Source of the DNA: Cherax quadricarinatus
Lineage: Eukaryota; Arthropoda; Malacostraca; Decapoda; Parastacidae
DNA length: 64,000 nucleotides
Direction: 5' to 3'
Assembly (NCBI RefSeq): GCF_038502225.1
Contig: NW_027195366.1
Location: 12,501 to 76,500 of the forward strand
The notes beneath the pieces are model-generated. The model was not told the origin of the DNA and did no database searches. It saw nothing but the letters and a program-made list of their open reading frames with translations. This document shows, one piece after another, positions 21,685-31,073 of this stretch; the stretch's first letter is position 1; every line of letters begins with the position of its first letter. The translations under genes and the position numbers were made by a program.

Positions 21685-21765
21685 GCGATCAGTAAAGAGG
21701 CGGGGCCAGGAGCTATAACTCGACCCTCGCAACCACAACTAGGTGAGTACACACAAGCACACACA
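21050..21765 (+). mobile_element. Serial LINE B 3' ends, each leading into (AC)n
   Basis: A degenerate C-terminal LINE segment (VIDKWNK-like near 21096) is followed by repeated copies of the family B terminus: GGCGGGCCAGGAGCTG (near 21291), GAGCCAGGAGCTGCAAC (near 21393), GGACAGGAGCTGCGAATCGAC (near 21468) and GGCGGGGCCAGGAGCTATAAC (near 21700). Each ends with a CAACCACAA.TAGGTG..TAC-like phrase and then ACACAC. The AC tracts occupy about 21342-21393 and 21512-21681, and a short one lies near 21440-21465. This is an array of 3' ends separated by expanded tails, not one element. Confidence 0.7.
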
Positions 21766-21828
21766 CTCTTCTGCTATGACATTTCCCCTACGATTTACGC
21801 AGGTTTCTTTATCCACCTGTTCACTCAC

Positions 21829-22008
21829 CTGGGCCCTTGACTGCTCACCCACCAGGATAACGTCCCTGGTGGCGTCGTGGATGGGGATGTGTGAGAGGTA
21901 GAGGCCGTGGGAGGTGAGACCAGTGAGGCCATCTATGAGAGGCGACCCCACGAACAGTAGCGAGTCACTCTCAGGACACACCACCATCTGTCCCTTCAGC
22001 TCCATGTT
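21829..22008 (-). CDS. GUCY1A1: Soluble guanylate cyclase alpha, exon A (PAS end to linker)
   Basis: A 180 nt exon (60 codons, phase 0 at both ends) with acceptor TTTTCTTACAG (22019-22009) and donor CCAG|GTGAGTG (21832-21822). It encodes [20 protein letters not shown], then the [19 protein letters not shown] block and [21 protein letters not shown]. These are the last strands of the PAS (H-NOXA) domain and the start of the helical linker. The GEQ.RAQ ending followed by DGL in exon B is the alpha-type junction; beta subunits diverge here. The protein would be a cytosolic NO-signalling enzyme subunit. Upstream exons for the haem-NOX-like and main PAS domains must lie further along the minus strand but are not recognised up to 64000. 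Confidence 0.92.
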
Positions 22009-22021
22009 CTGTAAGAAAACA

Positions 22022-22402
22022 ATGTATACAGGCCTACTATATATGGGCCTAGGTATAGGCCTAATACATATGGGTCTAACATATATGGGCCTAGTATATA
22101 TGGGACTAGCATGAATGGGCCTAGAATATAAGGGTCTAGCATGTATGGGTCTAGCATGTATGGGTCTAGCATGTATGAGTCTAGCATGTATGGGTCTAGC
22201 ATGTATGGGTCTAGCATGTATGGGTCTAGCATGTATGGGTCTAGCATGTATGGGTCTAGCATGTATGGGTCTAGCATGTATGGGTCAAGCATGTATGGGT
22301 CTATCATGTATGGGTCTATCATGTATGGGTCTAGCATGTATGGGTCTAGCATGTATGGGTCTAGCATGTATGGGTCTAGCATGTATGGGTCTAGCATCTA
22401 TA
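22022..22402. repeat. 15 bp minisatellite, about 25 units
   Basis: Units of GGGTCTAGCATGTAT repeat (degenerate at the left, near perfect from 22140 to 22395). The array starts about 12 bases upstream of the exon A acceptor. It is open in several frames because 15 is a multiple of three. Confidence 0.95.
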
Positions 22403-22974
22403 GACCAACCATATAGTACTCAGAACTCTCAAGTAAGGTACTTTTATTTTCCAGCTACGCACCTGTGAAATATTTTAGCAAAGGATCTGTGAATTTTCTG
22501 TATTCCACATTTAGATTATTATTATTTATAAACTGATAAAGCTACCCGTAAGCGAAACGTTTTAATAACGAACGATAACGTTTTTGTGTGCCCTTATCAA
22601 CCACGTTTAAACTTTTATTTTCGCTTTTCTAAAGATATTTTTTTCATTAACGCGGACAGCTACCTGTGATCCCAGGTATAAATCACCTGGACCTGACTCC
22701 TGGTGGAGAGAAATACAGTACCTGCACTCAAAGAAGAAGGGCTTTCAATGTTCCAGTTATGAGGGTTATTTGAATCGTGAAGTCATCTCGCTTTTAGCAA
22801 TACAGTTATTGAACGAATGACGGTGAATACATTTCCTCTTTTTAAGTCACCTTACCTTGGTGGGAGACAGCCGGTGTGTTGAAAAACAAAATCCTGCAAG
22901 TCAATACAAATTTAAAATAACCGAGCCGACTGGTTGGAAAAGGAATTAAATAATTCAGCTCCCCATTACAGTCA
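22403..22974. other. Intron DNA with hairpin-core and RTE-end scraps
   Basis: At 22536-22565 CTGATAAAGCTACCCGTAAG followed by CGAAACGTTT is a hairpin-core motif (YTGATAA, stem GCT/AGC, GAAA). At 22846-22895 GTCACCTTACCTTGGTGGGA and GACAGCCGGTGTGTTG match the 3' end of the RTE-derived short element at 52237-52425. The rest is unassigned. Confidence 0.5.
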
Positions 22975-23105
22975 TCTAAAAGCTATAATCACAATAATAT
23001 TTAAAGAGGTGGACTGGTATGCCAGCGGAAGGTCTCAGTCGGATGACTAAAAGCTCCACCTGCGAGTCATTATACGAGTAGAACTCGCGTCGTTTCCTGA
23101 CAAAC
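22975..23105 (-). mobile_element. GTCAGGAAAC repeat (family D), minus copy
   Basis: The reverse complement contains TTTGTCAGGAAACGACGCGAG, GGAGCTTTTAGTCATCCGAC and GCATACCAGTCCACCTCTTTA. It matches plus-strand copies at 26225-26350 and 30297-30447 through the TCAGGAAAC...GGCCTTCCACTGGCTTACCGG...CCACCC...TTTAAAAATTAT framework. It looks like a short non-autonomous element of unknown class. Confidence 0.6.
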
Positions 23106-23140
23106 ATTATCTAACCTTCTCCATTATCAATATGAAAACA

Positions 23141-23484
23141 AGGGGTAGCTAACAACAGTCCCCTCAGTATCAAGAACAGCAAGGGGAAGTTAACAATAGT
23201 CCCCTCATCTAGCGCAACGAGGGGTAGCTAACAACAGTCCCCTCAGTATCAAGAACAGCAAGGGGAAGTTAACAATAGTCCCCTCATCTAGCGCAACGAG
23301 GGGTAGCTAACAACAGTCCCCTCAGTATCAAGAACAGCAAGGGGAAGTTAACAATAGTCCCCTCATCTAGCGCAACGAGGGGTAGCTAACAACAGTCCCC
23401 TCAGTATCAAGAACAGCAAGGGGAAGTTAACAATAGTCCCCTCATCTAGGGCAACAGTCCCCTCAGTATCAAGAACAGCAACAA
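23141..23484. repeat. 79 bp minisatellite, about 4.3 units
   Basis: Exact 79 bp spacing of AGGGGTAGCTAACAACAGTC (23141, 23220, 23299, 23378). Each unit is itself a diverged dimer of two near 40 bp halves (AACAACAGTCCCCTC / AACAATAGTCCCCTC). Confidence 0.95.
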
Positions 23485-24035
23485 AGGAGAGCAAACGACA
23501 GCTGGGAGAAGATAGATTTCGATAGCAAACGTTGATTTACGAACTCGTCTAATTTCAATAGTCTTTCATCATTATAATACACAAATACCCCGTACATAGG
23601 AGAGAGAAACTTAAGACACCGTTTCGGCTCTGACTTGGGCCTTTTACAAGTCGGTTGAAGTCCCGACTGAAGCGTCACAGAAAGCTTTTCTCTCTCCTAT
23701 ATGCGGGATATTTATGTATTGTTCCAGTTATGGTATTGTGCCATATTTCATATTTTTATTCCTATATATTATCTTTACGGGGAAGTGCACAACCAACCGG
23801 GGTCACAGAGCGCCTGACCTGCAAGTAGGATCAAGGACATTAGGTGCCACGAACTTTGTGGCAATATGCCAAGTAAAGGAGCAGCTACGATCAATACCTG
23901 AGGTACAGTTATTAATTGTATTAGTGTGACTTCGTAAATGGTGCAAGTCGGACCGAAACGTCGTCGAAAGAATCTATGTGCGGGTTTTCTGTATAATGTA
24001 CCCGTTACGGTATTGGATAATATTCCAAATTTAGC
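23485..24035. repeat. GTCC-type hairpin-core repeats, two copies
   Basis: A copy near 23600-23760 (the reverse complement reads AAGTCAGAGCCGAAACGG; the flank reads CTCTCCTATATGCGGGATATTTATGTATTGTTCCAG). A second near 23935-24022 reads TGGTGCAAGTCGGACCGAAACGTCGTCG, then CTATGTGCGGG. The same flank occurs at 28918-29012 and, inverted, at 56750-56830. An AAT-SINE scrap (GGGGAAGTGCACAACC...CAGAGCGCCTG) lies at 23779-23815. Confidence 0.55.
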
Positions 24036-24039
24036 ATCT

Positions 24040-24165
24040 AGGGATGGCTGGGATAGCCTCGGATAGTGTGGGTTAAGCTTGGATAGGCTGGGATAGCCTA
24101 GGATAGTGTGGAATAGGCTAGGATAGGCTGGGATAACCTAGGAAAAAGTGGGATACGCTAGAAGA
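24040..24165. repeat. GGATAGGCT imperfect minisatellite
   Basis: Repeats of GGATAGGCT/GGATAGCCT/GGATAGTGT in roughly 10 bp steps. Confidence 0.85.
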
Positions 24166-24499
24166 GTATTTTTCGTGAATTTTTTATCCGGTACCGAAAA
24201 ATCACAAAATTTAAATTCTGTGGTATAGTTTTTTTTTGGAAATTGCTCTTAGATGTCGTGTCGGGCAATTCTGAAAAAAAAAAAAACTGTTACTGCCCAG
24301 GTTTAGTTTTGGAACCCGTAATGGGCAGGGAGAAAGTTTGGGCCAACTTTAATTAGAAAGTGTTAAAAGAAAGTATACCTTTTTCACACTAAGAATTCTG
24401 GGTGAAATGTTTGTCTCTCCTAAAAGGTTAAAATGTGTGTTAAAGGAAACGAAAATTTATAATAGTTACCCAATAATGTCACCCAGAATTACCTAATTT

Positions 24500-24800
24500 G
24501 TAGAGTAACTCATACATATGGGACAGTTGGATATCTGTTGTTCAAACGTCTACACAGTAGGCTTCTTCAGTCAAATGCAGAGGCATAAGGTGTAGTAGTG
24601 AAGATGATATAATCCGTCAGGTGGTCAGTCCCTCAGCCAAGAGCTGCTCTTCTCCAGGCTGAGGAACTGACTATCACAAATACTATTTACCCATGGTTGA
24701 TTAATCACATCATTTTCACGTCACTACCACACTTGGTGCTTCTATATTTGACTGAAAAAGCCTTTTGTATAGGCGAAACGTTTCAACAATATAGATACCC
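24500..24800. repeat. Hairpin-core dispersed repeat, inverted pair
   Basis: The left half has TGGATATCTGTTGTTCAAACG, then TCTACACAGTAGGCTTCTTCAG (24530-24570), then GTGGTCAGTCCCTCAGCC. The right half, in opposite orientation, has TGACTGAAAAAGCCTTTTGTATAGGCGAAACG (24750-24781). It is the foldback arrangement seen for this family at 28058-28352. Confidence 0.65.
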
Positions 24801-24810
24801 AAACCATTCC

Positions 24811-24890
24811 AAGGGCGGAGTTAGAACCCGCGATCAGAGAGTCATACAACTCCAGACCGACGCGCTAGCCACTGTGTCACGATAGATATT
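24811..24890 (-). mobile_element. tRNA-derived SINE (type 1), minus copy
   Basis: The minus strand reads TGGCTAGCGCGTCGGTCTGGAG, then GCGGGTTCTAACTCCGCCC. This matches the A-box-like head and B-box (GGTTCnAnTCC-like) of the SINE at 44141-44219. It is degenerate and not a functional tRNA. Confidence 0.6.
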
Positions 24891-24995
24891 CAACTGTGTC
24901 AACTGTCGTAATCATCCTCCCGGTATTTCATACCATTTTCGACTACACTGTTAGCTAATATATACAGCGTTATTACACTGACTCTAATGCAGGTT

Positions 24996-25585
24996 TCTAG
25001 TTCAATATTAACGACAGTTTTAGAGTATTAACGACAGTTTTAGAGTATTAACGACAGTTATAGAGTATTAACGACAGTTATAGAGTATTAACGACAGTTA
25101 TAGAGTATTAACGACAGTTATAGAGTATTAACGACAGTTATAGAGTATTAACGACAGTTATAGAGTATTAACGACAGTTATAGAGTATTAACGACAGTTT
25201 TAGAGTATTAACGACAGTTTTAGAGTATTAACGACAGTTTTAGAGTATTAACGACAGTTTTAGAGTATTAACGACAGTTTTAGAGTATTAACGACAGTTT
25301 TAGAGTATTAACGACAGTTTTAGAGTATTAACGACAGTTTTAGAGTATTAACGACAGTTTTAGAGTATTAACGACAGTTTTAGAGTATTAACGACAGTTT
25401 TAGAGTATTAACGACAGTTATAGAGTATTAACGACAGTTATAGAGTATTAACGACAGTTATAGAGTATTAGCGACAGTTTTAGAATATTAACGATAGTTT
25501 TAGAGTATTAACGACAGTTTTAGAGTATTAACGACAGTTTTAGAGTATTAACGACAGTTTTAGAGTATTAACGACAGTTTTCGAA
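24996..25585. repeat. 20 bp minisatellite, about 29 units
   Basis: AGAGTATTAACGACAGTTTT repeated, with blocks of TTTT versus TTAT variants that cluster (TTAT at 25060-25190 and 25415-25460). The clustering shows local spread of variants. Confidence 0.96.
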
Positions 25586-25698
25586 TTTTAAAGATACTTC
25601 GTTCAGAAAATATTATCTTCTAAGAACTCTATATTTAGTCATATTAACACTAGCTCCATAGTCATTATTTACTTAAGGATTTCCATTATATGAGTGGG

Positions 25699-25723
25699 TT
25701 AGGTTAGGTTAGGTTAGGTTAGG
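25699..25723. repeat. Short TTAGG run, 5 units
   Basis: Five TTAGG units, the arthropod telomere motif. It is too short to be a telomere, lies inside other repeats, and may be a simple-sequence drift product. Confidence 0.7.
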
Positions 25724-25739
25724 TAAGGTTCACTAAGGT

Positions 25740-26222
25740 TTACCTGGAGCTTACCTGAAGAGGGTTTCGGGGGTCAACGCACCCGCGGTTCGGTCTGAGA
25801 CCAGGCCTCATGGTGGGTCAGGGTCTGATCAACCAGGCTGTTACCGCTGTCTGCACGCAAGTTGACACACGAACCACAGCCCGGTTGGTCAGGTACTGAC
25901 TTTAGGTGCCTGTCCAGCGCCTTCTTGAAGTCAGGGGTCTATTGGTAATCCCACTTAAGTATGCTGGTAGGCGGTTGAACAGTCTTGGCCCCTGGACAAT
26001 AATCCTGTTCTCTCTCAATGTACTCGTGGAGCCCCTGCTTTTCATCGGGGGAATGTTGCATCTCCTGCCGAGTCTTTTGCATTCAGAGGAAGAGATTTTC
26101 GTGTGCAGGTTTGGTACCAAACCCTCCAGGACCTTCCAAGTGTATATTATCATGTATCTCTCTCGCCTGCGTTCCAGGGAATACAGATCAAGGACCTTCA
26201 ACCGGTTCCAGTAATTTAGATA
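25740..26222 (-). mobile_element. LINE family C, 3' coding end and UTR
   Basis: On the minus strand, an open stretch from 26222 to 25905 encodes RFNRLKVLDLYSLERRRERY, MIIYTWKVLEGLVPN, RRCNIPPMKSRGSTSTLREN and GPRLFNRLPAYLSG. This is the region C-terminal to the RT in CR1-group LINEs. It is followed by a 3' UTR with AACAGCCTGGTTGATCAGAC and CCATGAGGCCTGGTCTCAGACC. No RT or endonuclease is present, so it is a 5'-truncated copy. Fragments of the same end lie at 15676-15772 and 44775-44965. The 5' border meets a family D element at about 26222. Confidence 0.75.
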
Positions 26223-26224
26223 AG

Positions 26225-26350
26225 GTAATGAAAGGTTCGTCAGGAAACAAGACAAGTGTTTCCTGACGCGGGTCTTAGATAATGACCCGCCGTTGGAGCT
26301 TTTAGTCATCTGACCGAGGCCTTCCACTGGCTTACCGGGCCACCCCTTTA
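26225..26350 (+). mobile_element. GTCAGGAAAC repeat (family D)
   Basis: Contains GTCAGGAAACAAGACAAGTG, GACGCGGGTCTTAGATAATG, GGCCTTCCACTGGCTTACCG and TTTAAAAATTAT. It matches 30297-30447 almost throughout. Confidence 0.7.
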
Positions 26351-26414
26351 AAAATTATGCTCATAGTTATAACCAATTCTCTCATATGAGTAACAGTAAC
26401 ATTGTGTCAAAAGT

Positions 26415-26520
26415 CGTTAATTACATGAAACGTTTCGCCACTAGTGGCTTCCTCAGTTCTCTTCAGGACCGAAGAAGCCTTTCATGGCGAAACGTTTCTT
26501 CTGATAAATGTCCTGAACTG
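26415..26520. repeat. Hairpin-core repeat, compact foldback
   Basis: GAAACGTTTC (26427-26436), then the perfect palindrome GCCACTAGTGGC (26437-26448), then TTCCTCAG. An opposite-facing GAAGCCTTTCATGGCGAAAC is at about 26484-26503. The stem sequence differs from the common CCTAC/GTAGG version yet still pairs. Confidence 0.75.
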
Positions 26521-26738
26521 TGAAGTGCCTTTTTCCACGGATTGTCGATATCACCACGCTTGTTATTTTATTCAAACTTATAGCCATTTCTAGATAATTA
26601 CACATGCAGTATGATGCATTTATTGTCAATGTTTCGCTCACATAGCTTGCTTTATCAAGTCACAAACGGATCTACCCGAGGAGAGACAGGTATCGGTAGG
26701 CTCGCCAGGACACCCTGCGTCTGGTCGTTTCCATGTGG

Positions 26739-27482
26739 TGATCCAGCCACTGGAAGAGATCATGTGTGTAGTGACGAGAAGATCCAGCCACTGGAAGAGA
26801 TCATGTGTGTAGTGACGAGAAGATCCAGCCACTGGAAGAGATCATATGTGTAGTGACGAGAAGATCCAGCCACTGGAAGAGATCATGTGTGTAGTGACGA
26901 GAAGATCCAGCCACTGGAAGAGATCATATGTGTAGTGACGAGAAGATCCAGCCACTGGAAGAGATCATATGTGTAGTGACGAGAAGATCCAGCCACTGGA
27001 AGAGATCATATGTGTAGTGACGAGAAGATCCAGCCACTGGAAGAGATCATATGTGTAGTGACGAGAAGATCCAGCCACTGGAAGAGATCATATGTGTAGT
27101 GACGAGAAGATCCAGCCACTGGAAGATATCATGTGTGTAGTGACGAGAAGATCCAGCCACTGGAAGAGATCATATGTGTAGTGACGAGAAGATCCAGCCA
27201 CTGGAAGAGATCATATGTGTAGTGACGAGAAGATCCAGCCACTGGAAGAGATCATATGTGTAGTGACGAGAAGATCCAGCCACTGGAAGAGATCATATGT
27301 GTAGTGACGAGAAGATCCAGCCACTGGAAGAGATCATATGTGTAGTGACGAGAAGATCCAGCCACTGGAAGAGATAATATGTGTAGTGACGACAAGATCC
27401 AGCCACTGGAAGAGATCATATGTGTAGTGACGAGAAGATCCAGCCACTGGAAGAGATAATATGTGTAGTGACGAGAAGACTC
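26739..27482. repeat. 41 bp minisatellite, about 18 units
   Basis: AGAAGATCCAGCCACTGGAA plus GAGATCATATGTGTAGTGACG repeats. CATATG and CATGTG variants alternate. CCAGCCACTGG forms a small palindrome in each unit. Confidence 0.96.
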
Positions 27483-27535
27483 AAAGAGGATAAACACACG
27501 TTTGAGGAGAGACTGGATTCGAGAAAAACTTGATA

Positions 27536-27890
27536 TATTAGACATGTGCAACACTTGGATATCATTAATGAGGAAACGTTTCGCCACACATTTGGATTTG
27601 TCAAATGTGATACCACCTTCGACTGGTGCACCTCTCCTGCCTACAGTATATAAGCCACTTCTTCACATATGCTGTATTCTTTTTAAGATTGATGGATTGA
27701 CTCAAGAAATCGTAGTGACACGATTGCAAATAAACCATGGATTGATTACATCGACTCAAGGCTGAGGAACTGATTACCTCAAACTCCTCCTGTTCACCAT
27801 TTCTCCTTTGTATGGGCTGATGAAGCCACTGTGTGGCGAAATGTTTCCTCATTAAAGATACTCAAGTGTTGCACATGTGTCTAATTTATC
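27536..27890. repeat. Hairpin-core repeat, large foldback
   Basis: The left arm (27540-27605) has GACATGTGCAACACTTGGAT, then AGGAAACGTTTCGCCACACA. The right arm (27817-27880) has CTGATGAAGCCACTGTGTGG, then CGAAATGTTTCCTC, then AAGTGTTGCACATGTGTC. The right-arm copy has the exact CTGATGA/GAAA pair flanking the stem GCCAC/GTGGC. Between the arms lies a SINE type 1 tail piece (27697-27741). A LINE A terminus (CAGTAGGCCTCCTGCAGTGTTC) is at 27940-27961. Confidence 0.7.
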
Positions 27891-28057
27891 AACTTGTCGG
27901 TTCTCTGAATCATTCAGCGAGAACTTCCCTAGCCTTGGTCAGTAGGCCTCCTGCAGTGTTCTTCCATACTATGCCCGTTTGTGTGGGGGACAGCCATCAA
28001 TACCCCATCTGCCAATAACTTCAACTATGAACATCAAAATGGTATACAATACCGACA

Positions 28058-28352
28058 GGTTGGTAGGTAAGACACATAGGCAACAGTTAGGCAACTTTAT
28101 TCCGAAACGTTTCGCCTACACAGTAGGCTTCTTCAGTCGAATACAGAAAATAGGCAGGAACAGTAGAGATATGAAGACGATGTAATCAGTCCATCACCCA
28201 TCTACGACTTCATGGGTGATGGACTGATTACATCGTCTTCACATCTCTACTGTTCCTGCCTATTTTCTGTATTCGACTGAAGAAGCCTACTGTGTAGGCG
28301 AAACGTTTCGGAATAAAGTTGCCTAACTGTTGCATATGTGTCTTACCTAACA
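28058..28352. repeat. Hairpin-core repeat, near-perfect foldback
   Basis: Two arms of about 140 bp in inverted orientation meet near 28203. GAAACGTTTC is at 28104-28113 with hairpin 28114-28128. The mirror is hairpin 28285-28299 with GAAACGTTTC at 28300-28309. The transcript of either strand would fold into one long duplex. Confidence 0.85.
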
Positions 28353-28449
28353 ACTTCAACTATGTTGAAAGTGGAATAAAATACCGACAAGTTGATGTGC
28401 AACAGTTGGGTAACTGTGTTGACGCATCTATTTCATTACTACTGCTGGC

Positions 28450-28530
28450 TCAGTATGTGACTGAAGAAGCCTACTATATAGGCGAAACGTTCATCAATAA
28501 GATACTCAACTGTTGCACATGTGTCAATCT
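28450..28530 (+). repeat. Hairpin-core repeat, single copy
   Basis: TGACTGAAGAAGCCTACTAT followed by ATAGGCGAAACGTTCATC, then CAACTGTTGCACATGTGTC. One half of the family unit. Confidence 0.7.
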
Positions 28531-28770
28531 TCAGCTATGTTGTCCTGGTTGATGATTAGTGATGATTCTAAGGTTTTTCTCAAGTATCTTCTTAGATGAG
28601 TTGTGTCCCGTAATAATTAGCTGTGGAAATTTGTGCATAGTTGTTGTTCAAGTTGTCCATTCTGTTGGCATATTTGTGTTCAGAAATACGTGTGTGGATG
28701 TCTCTTGATATTTCTCCCACATATTTGGTTACAGTCGATGCAAGAGATTTTGTATACCCCTACCATGGTT

Positions 28771-28845
28771 TAGACTCACGAAATCCTGGTGACACGATTG
28801 CAAGCAAACCGTACTACAGGTGGGGCTTGAACCCGCTCCTCTTCA
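28771..28845 (-). mobile_element. tRNA-derived SINE (type 1) fragment
   Basis: CACGAAATCCTGGTGACACG, then GTGGGGCTTGAACCCGCTC, is the reverse complement of the B-box region and tail found at 50401-50480. The head is missing. Confidence 0.6.
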
Positions 28846-28917
28846 GAATTTCCCAAAAACGAACCATCGGAAAAAATAGTTGTGACAACTCCTGATTTGT
28901 ATTAGAACCATTATCAT

Positions 28918-29012
28918 TTAATGGTTTGTAAATGGTCCAAGTCGGTCCGAAACATCGTCTTAAGCTCCTCTCTTCTATGTGCGGGTTATTTGTGTATCGT
29001 TCCAGTCACGGT
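28918..29012 (+). repeat. GTCC-type hairpin-core repeat
   Basis: AAATGGTCCAAGTCGGTCCG, then AAACATCGTC, then CTATGTGCGGGTTATTTG. Same unit as 23935-24022. Confidence 0.65.
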
Positions 29013-29194
29013 AATGTGACTTTTTTTCTTATTTAACCCCACATCTCAACACCCTAGCATTAACTTCTTTTACAACCACATTTAAAATTAAATTAAACAA
29101 CCATGGTGACGTTTAAGCCCTACTTTTAATGGGAAATCTCTCTCCTACTTACCGTTATCTGAACATGTTCCACATATTTGCAACATCTGCCTTG

Positions 29195-29390
29195 AACATT
29201 AAAATGGTATGAAATACCGACAGGTTGTTAGGTAAGACACATATGCAACAGTTAGGTATCTTTATTTCGAAACGTTTTAATGGGAAATCTCTCTCCTACT
29301 TACCGTTATCTGAACTACTGTGTAGGTGAAACGTTTCGAAATAAAGATACCTAACTGTTGCATATGTGTCTTACCTAACAACATCTGCCT
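29195..29390. repeat. Hairpin-core foldback nested in old RTE
   Basis: The arms GTTAGGTAAGACACATATGC (29229) and GCATATGTGTCTTACCTAAC (29365) are reverse complements, each with a GAAACGTTT core inside. Between them lies a second copy (29277-29316) of RTE sequence also present outside at 29128-29166. The flanks share CAACATCTGCCTT (29182 and 29386). Confidence 0.7.
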
Positions 29391-30296
29391 TAATTCTCCT
29401 GATCCATCATAAGTCATTACTAAATGCAAAATTTCTACAGCAAGTTCTCTACCTTTATCTAAGAAATGTTGACTTAAGTGCTGAAATGTAAACACACCCC
29501 CGACCCATTCCTAAACTTCCTTGTTCCTCTGCAATCCTGTTCTCTGTCTTATCTTTAATTACTTCAGTAATAACTACCATACACTTTTCCCGATATATTC
29601 AACATGCTTATTTCCTCATATCTTTTGCATTCTCCTTTATACCGTTCTTCCTTACACAAAGTAACTACGCACGTTCTCTGCCAATTCATATGTATCTTCC
29701 CTCCTTTCACACAAAAACAGAAAAAATACACTAACTACTCCAAAACGATAACCCTCTTAACATTTGTCTTTGGATTAATTGTATCCCATCTGCTTCACTC
29801 CATTTCATTCTGCCCACTCCAAACGCTCTTTCCCATACGCGTATCTTAGTTTTTTTTCTCATTCATACATGTTATACCTACCTACCCAATGCATGAAATC
29901 ACTGCCTCACTGTCATCATAAGTATTTAACGACTTAAAATATTCCCTCTATCTTCCCAGTACATCCATCTCCCCATCTAATAACTTTTCTCTATTGTTTT
30001 TGTCTGTTAAATCCATTTGATCCTAGGCTCAGTTCGTTGATCTTACACAAAACCTTTTTCCTGTTCTCAACAAAATTTGTTGGAAAAAAAAACTCACCCA
30101 ATCTTTCGTTGGCTTTCCTTTTGCAGTCAGTTAACACTCTTTTAACCTGTGCTTTGTTCTCCATATTTCTGCCTTTCAATTTCATGCAACACTTTTATAT
30201 TGCCAAGAAACCCTATTATATATTAACGTTTTCTCCTTTATCATCCTCTTTACCTCATAATTCCACCAGTCTCTTCCCTCCCTCACTCACGATCCT

Positions 30297-30447
30297 GGGT
30301 TAGGTAAGGTTTGTCAGGAAACAGGACAAGTGTTTCTTGACGCGGGGCTTAGTTATATGATGACCCGCAGCTGGAGGTTTTGGCCATCTGATTGAGGCCT
30401 TCCACTGGCTTACCAGTCCACCCTATTAAAAATTATTATTATGATTA
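30297..30447 (+). mobile_element. GTCAGGAAAC repeat (family D), nested
   Basis: Runs from GGTTAGGTAAGGTTTGTCAG to TTAAAAATTATTATTATGAT. It has an AT-rich 3' tail and interrupts the old RTE. Confidence 0.7.
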
Positions 30448-30934
30448 TAAGTATTAGACATATACAGTATTCCATACTAACAAACTTCTGCTTCACAATC
30501 TAACACTGAATTCTTAAATATATCCACTACCTCTTTGACACTCTAGCTCATCTCTCTAGCTCATCTTCCTCTGAAATGTTAAGTATATATTACCCATTAC
30601 TATATCCTCATTTAATAACTTTCACTGCTCTCTTATCCACTAGTGGAATTCTCTCTGTATCCCATCCACCTCTTACTCTCTCTGCTACCGGAAAAAAATC
30701 ACGTGATATACGTGTTATCCCTTAAATTACATGTTCATCCCTCTTGATACACTTCCCGAATTTTGCTCATCAACCTTTTATCTGCCAATAATTAGTCTAA
30801 CAAATTACCGTCATTACGTACTAAATCGTATCTCGTATAATTATTTATCCTCTTTCTTAATATACATAATACCTATTAACAAAGCTTCTTTTCTCTAAAC
30901 GATGCCACCATCATCATTCACCTACTACTACTAC

Positions 30935-30935
30935 T

Positions 30936-30968
<33 letters not shown>

Positions 30969-30975
30969 TATATAT

Positions 30976-31070
<95 letters not shown>
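30935..31070. repeat. (CA)n then (TA)n microsatellite
   Basis: CA units at about 30936-30961, short mixed AT steps, then (TA)n at 30985-31070. It directly abuts the 3' end of the RTE at 31071. Confidence 0.95.

Positions 31071-31073
<3 letters not shown>

Larger units (their letters stand above)
29018..30905 (-). pseudogene. Old, fragmented RTE retrotransposon with nested inserts
   Basis: The sequence follows the RTE copies at 31071 and 45050 in order but with heavy decay. The piece at 29030-29130 matches the region of ...AACAACCACGGTGACATCAC, and 29390-30296 continues through the RT. An open remnant at 29991-30185 encodes VLTDCKRKANERLG and TNFVENRKKVLCKINEL, matching KQCKKRANERVGE and TNFVENKKKFWSEINKL of the intact copy. 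The stretch 30460-30905 matches the linker and the distal endonuclease region. A foldback (29195-29390) and a family D element (30297-30447) interrupt it. It is clearly older than the other two copies. Confidence 0.7.

Noticed and set aside
23141..23484. CRISPR-like alternation of repeat and spacer
   Set aside because: The apparent spacers are themselves identical in each 79 bp unit, so it is a minisatellite.
25699..25723. Interstitial telomere from chromosome fusion
   Set aside because: Only five TTAGG units with no further telomeric sequence. Chance or simple-sequence origin is more likely.
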